In this document: one piece after another, positions 35,677 to 37,883 of the stretch
Numbering within the stretch: position 1 is the stretch's first letter
How the letters are laid out: each line of letters starts with the position of its first letter
Assembly: GCA_005281725.1 (NCBI GenBank)
Contig: SSBO01000027.1
Location: forward strand, 1-37,883
DNA: 37,883 bases
Origin: Wuchereria bancrofti
Taxonomy: Eukaryota; Nematoda; Chromadorea; Rhabditida; Onchocercidae
Direction of reading: 5' to 3'
Program-made: the position numbers and the translations under genes
Notes under the pieces: model-generated
What the model was told of the DNA's origin: nothing
Seen by the model: the letters and a program-made list of their open reading frames with translations, nothing else
Database searches by the model: none

Positions 35677-35715
35677 ATTACGAATGAAATCACAGCAAGT
35701 GGTTTCATTCGTAAT
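35677..35715. repeat. 17-bp inverted repeat with 5-base loop (hairpin)
   Basis: ATTACGAATGAAATCAC (35677-35693) pairs with GTGGTTTCATTCGTAAT (35699-35715) over 17 positions with one G-T wobble and a loop of AGCAA. The perfect outer 13 bp are unusual for this low-complexity DNA. It could be a structured RNA, a terminator-like element or the trace of a palindromic mobile element; nothing here shows transcription. Confidence 0.7.
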
Positions 35716-35889
35716 GGGTGTGAAAATACCACAGGGGGTAGAACTTTCAAAAGAGGTCATCACCTTATCATTATGAATTAATATTATTATGATAGATGTT
35801 ATTGTTATAGTAATATGATTTTAGTTATTGGATACGCTTGCTTTCACGGCACTGTTAATTTAATATTTTTTTGTAATATCTTTTATTAT

Positions 35890-35940
35890 CAGTACAGTCA
35901 TACTAAAAAATATCTCTATCAGTACAGTTATACTAAAAGT
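35890..35940. repeat. Direct repeat of a CAGTACAGT(C/T)ATACTAAAA unit
   Basis: Two copies of the 19-base unit lie about 34 bases apart inside an open frame (35815-36030) that has no other gene-like signs. Confidence 0.6.
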
Positions 35941-36484
35941 TATAAGCACAACTACAAATTACTTTGTCATTTGCAAGAGATAATGGATATTTTGAAATGT
36001 TTTAATGTTATACGGATGTTGCTATTATGATTAATTATTACATCAATGTTATTTTGTGTCACGAAAGTCTTTTTTAGAGAAATGACTTTTCAAAGCGTTA
36101 TGTTTTAGAAGTGTTTTTTTGCTGATCAAAAATATTTACAAAAATATTTATGAAAATGATTGCGTTAAGGATTTATTGTCGAAGTTTATAATTGCTGGAG
36201 CTTTAAATCAAATTTAAATAAATTAAATAATTTAGGACATATTTTATTTGCATGGCAAAATCATTTTCTCTTGCTTGGGAACTTCGGTTGTAATAGTTTT
36301 GATGCGAAAATTACTTTCAGCTTTTAATTGAAGTTTTCAGTAATTAAACTAGGAATGCTGAAAATAAAGGGAGTAATCAGGATTCGCTTGAGAGCTTTTA
36401 AGTAAACAAAGATGATTTATAGTCATGCAGCCATTTATGGCCTTGATGAATTCTTTTAATTCGAATATCAGTTCATTAAATGTC

Positions 36485-36541
36485 ATTTCAATTCAAATTA
36501 TGCAATTTTAGCAGTGTATCTTAAATTTCAATTCAAATTAT
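36485..36541. repeat. Direct repeat of ATTTCAATTCAAATTAT
   Basis: Two identical 17-base copies start at 36485 and 36525. No gene context is visible. Confidence 0.65.
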
Positions 36542-37121
36542 TAGAATTTTGACAGACAAAATGTCTAACTAAAAAAAAAATTTATTTTACGAATTTAAAA
36601 GAAAGCATTGATAGCATTCAAGAAAAAAATATTAGGTGGCGATATTTTATATTGTTGCTGTAAGATGCTTGACTGCTTGCACATAACGATCGGAACTGGT
36701 TGCTTACTTGGTAGTATTTCTCCTTCAGGAAGATTTTTATTTATTCATTCACTTCTCGGATACAGAATATCATTGGTAATTTATGTTCAATTGATATGTA
36801 AAATATTAGTGGTGGCACAGCTCCGAACTGATTAATAAATATCGCTTGGAACGACCACCACTTTTTTTTGATATGGAAACAATATCTGTTAATATTTATT
36901 GGTCATATTGTCCTTGATAATGTAATAATTGTTCAGTTACTGTTACCCAACACAAAATATATTTTTATCACTTTTATTCCCATCAAAAAAAAGTCATCCA
37001 ATTATATTTTCTAGATCTACAACTATTCGACATGTGCTGTTTATTCATGGAGTTTTTAAAAACATTTTTCTGAAGTTGCTGCGATTTCAACTGAAACTGA
37101 GAAACTGTTCATCTATTTTAC

Positions 37122-37173
37122 TCATAAATATATTCTAATTGACTAGTCAGTATGAATTAGAATATATTTATGA
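37122..37173. repeat. Perfect 19-bp inverted repeat with 14-base loop (hairpin)
   Basis: TCATAAATATATTCTAATT (37122-37140) is followed by a 14-base loop and its exact reverse complement at 37155-37173. The loop begins with the palindrome GACTAGTC. This could be the core of a small inverted-repeat element or a structured transcript. Confidence 0.75.
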
Positions 37174-37253
37174 ATGGTTGACAATGTTTGATAGCAGAAA
37201 CATTCGAATATGAATATCTGATTTTGTTATTTACAATATTTCATAGATTTTAT

Positions 37254-37566
37254 CGAAAAATGCAGAAGCTATAAAATTTTTCATGAAAGTTGAAGATAAA
37301 GTCATTTTCTTATATGATGATTTGTAGGAAAAATTCAAAGTTTAGTTGATGAAGGGAAAAAAACCATTAATAAGCAATGACAATTCAATTCATAGCAATC
37401 TTCTTCGATNCGAAAAATGCAGAAGCTATAAAATTTTTCATGAAAGTTGAAGATAAAGTCATTTTCTTATATGATGATTTGTAGGAAAAATTCAAAGTTT
37501 AGTTGATGAAGGGAAAAAAACCATTAATAAGCAATGACAATTCAATTCATAGCAATCTTCTTCGAT
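37254..37566. repeat. Exact 156-bp duplication joined by one N (37254-37409 and 37411-37566)
   Basis: The segment from CGAAAAATGCAGAAGC to ATCTTCTTCGAT is repeated identically across the N at 37410. It is probably an unmerged contig overlap. Confidence 0.9.
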
Positions 37567-37740
37567 GCCATATTTTTTATAATAAACAAAAATTACTACT
37601 GAAAGAAATCTGTTAAGTTACAATGATTATTGGACGGATTCGGCGAAATGGTTGGTTGGTTAAAATTTCTGCTTTAAGTTTTTTTTCTGAATTTCTAATA
37701 ACTGAAAGAAATTAGCACTTCATCCTAGAAATGCACCTAA

Positions 37741-37883
37741 CTATCTACTACCGTAACCGACTACATCATCCGTGAGAACAGATGCAATTGTGGCCTGGTT
37801 GATGACATGTACCGACTGATCGATGTCATCTAACATGAGGTTCGAGTGGAGCAGTACGGTGGAAGAAAGATGCAATCAGCGAT
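37741..37883. other. G+C-richer island at the window edge, possible exon
   Basis: Base composition rises sharply over the last 140 bases. On the plus strand a frame reads VTDYIIRENRCNCGLVDDMY then RLIDVI and TAA at 37831. The minus strand also has open pieces. This may be the edge of a gene that continues beyond the window; strand and product cannot be decided. Confidence 0.25.

Overview
The window looks like chromosomal DNA of a nematode, most likely a spirurid or filarial worm. The evidence is strong A+T richness, small exons split by short introns with GTAAGT-like donors and pyrimidine-rich (T)nCAG acceptors, a TTTCAG site two bases before a start codon that resembles an SL1 trans-splice acceptor, and proteins with clear animal or C. 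elegans counterparts. There is no bacterial operon, CRISPR array or phage. I found no new multi-gene system. All peptides were read by hand from splice-aware translation, and no searches were run.

Layout. Positions 95-2576 (+) hold the 3' exons of a laminin gamma chain (C. elegans lam-2 type). Positions 3034-8245 are inflated by two long exact duplications, each joined through a single N, which look like unmerged contig overlaps. Positions 7796-8782 (-) hold a mitochondrial-type thioredoxin (trx-2-like) with broken frames; its last exon is repeated at 6098-6251 by the duplication. Positions 9473-11550 carry several coding-like but broken fragments. Positions 11608-13415 (-) hold an intact-looking Ulp1/SENP-like cysteine protease gene. 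Divergent from it, 13720-14682 (+) holds an ElaA-like GNAT acetyltransferase, followed on the same strand by a JMJD5/KDM8 JmjC hydroxylase (15216-17360) whose frame is broken in at least three places. A decayed copy of the JMJD5 last-exon motif lies at 17621-17677.

From about 17.7 kb to the end the window is gene-poor, A+T-rich DNA with homopolymer tracts, two diverged tandem duplications (19386-21925 and 30993-32916), more N-bounded exact overlaps, and two strong hairpins (35677-35715 and 37122-37173). Two isolated exons are plausible there: a first exon on the minus strand at 25764-25790 and a last exon on the plus strand at 29720-29836. These may belong to genes with long introns.

The genes appear to be unrelated housekeeping neighbours: basement membrane, redox, deSUMOylation-like protease, acetyltransferase and hydroxylase. 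The most useful observations are the clustered frame lesions in two conserved enzyme genes (pseudogenes or consensus indels), the N-joined duplications, the decayed JmjC exon and the hairpins.
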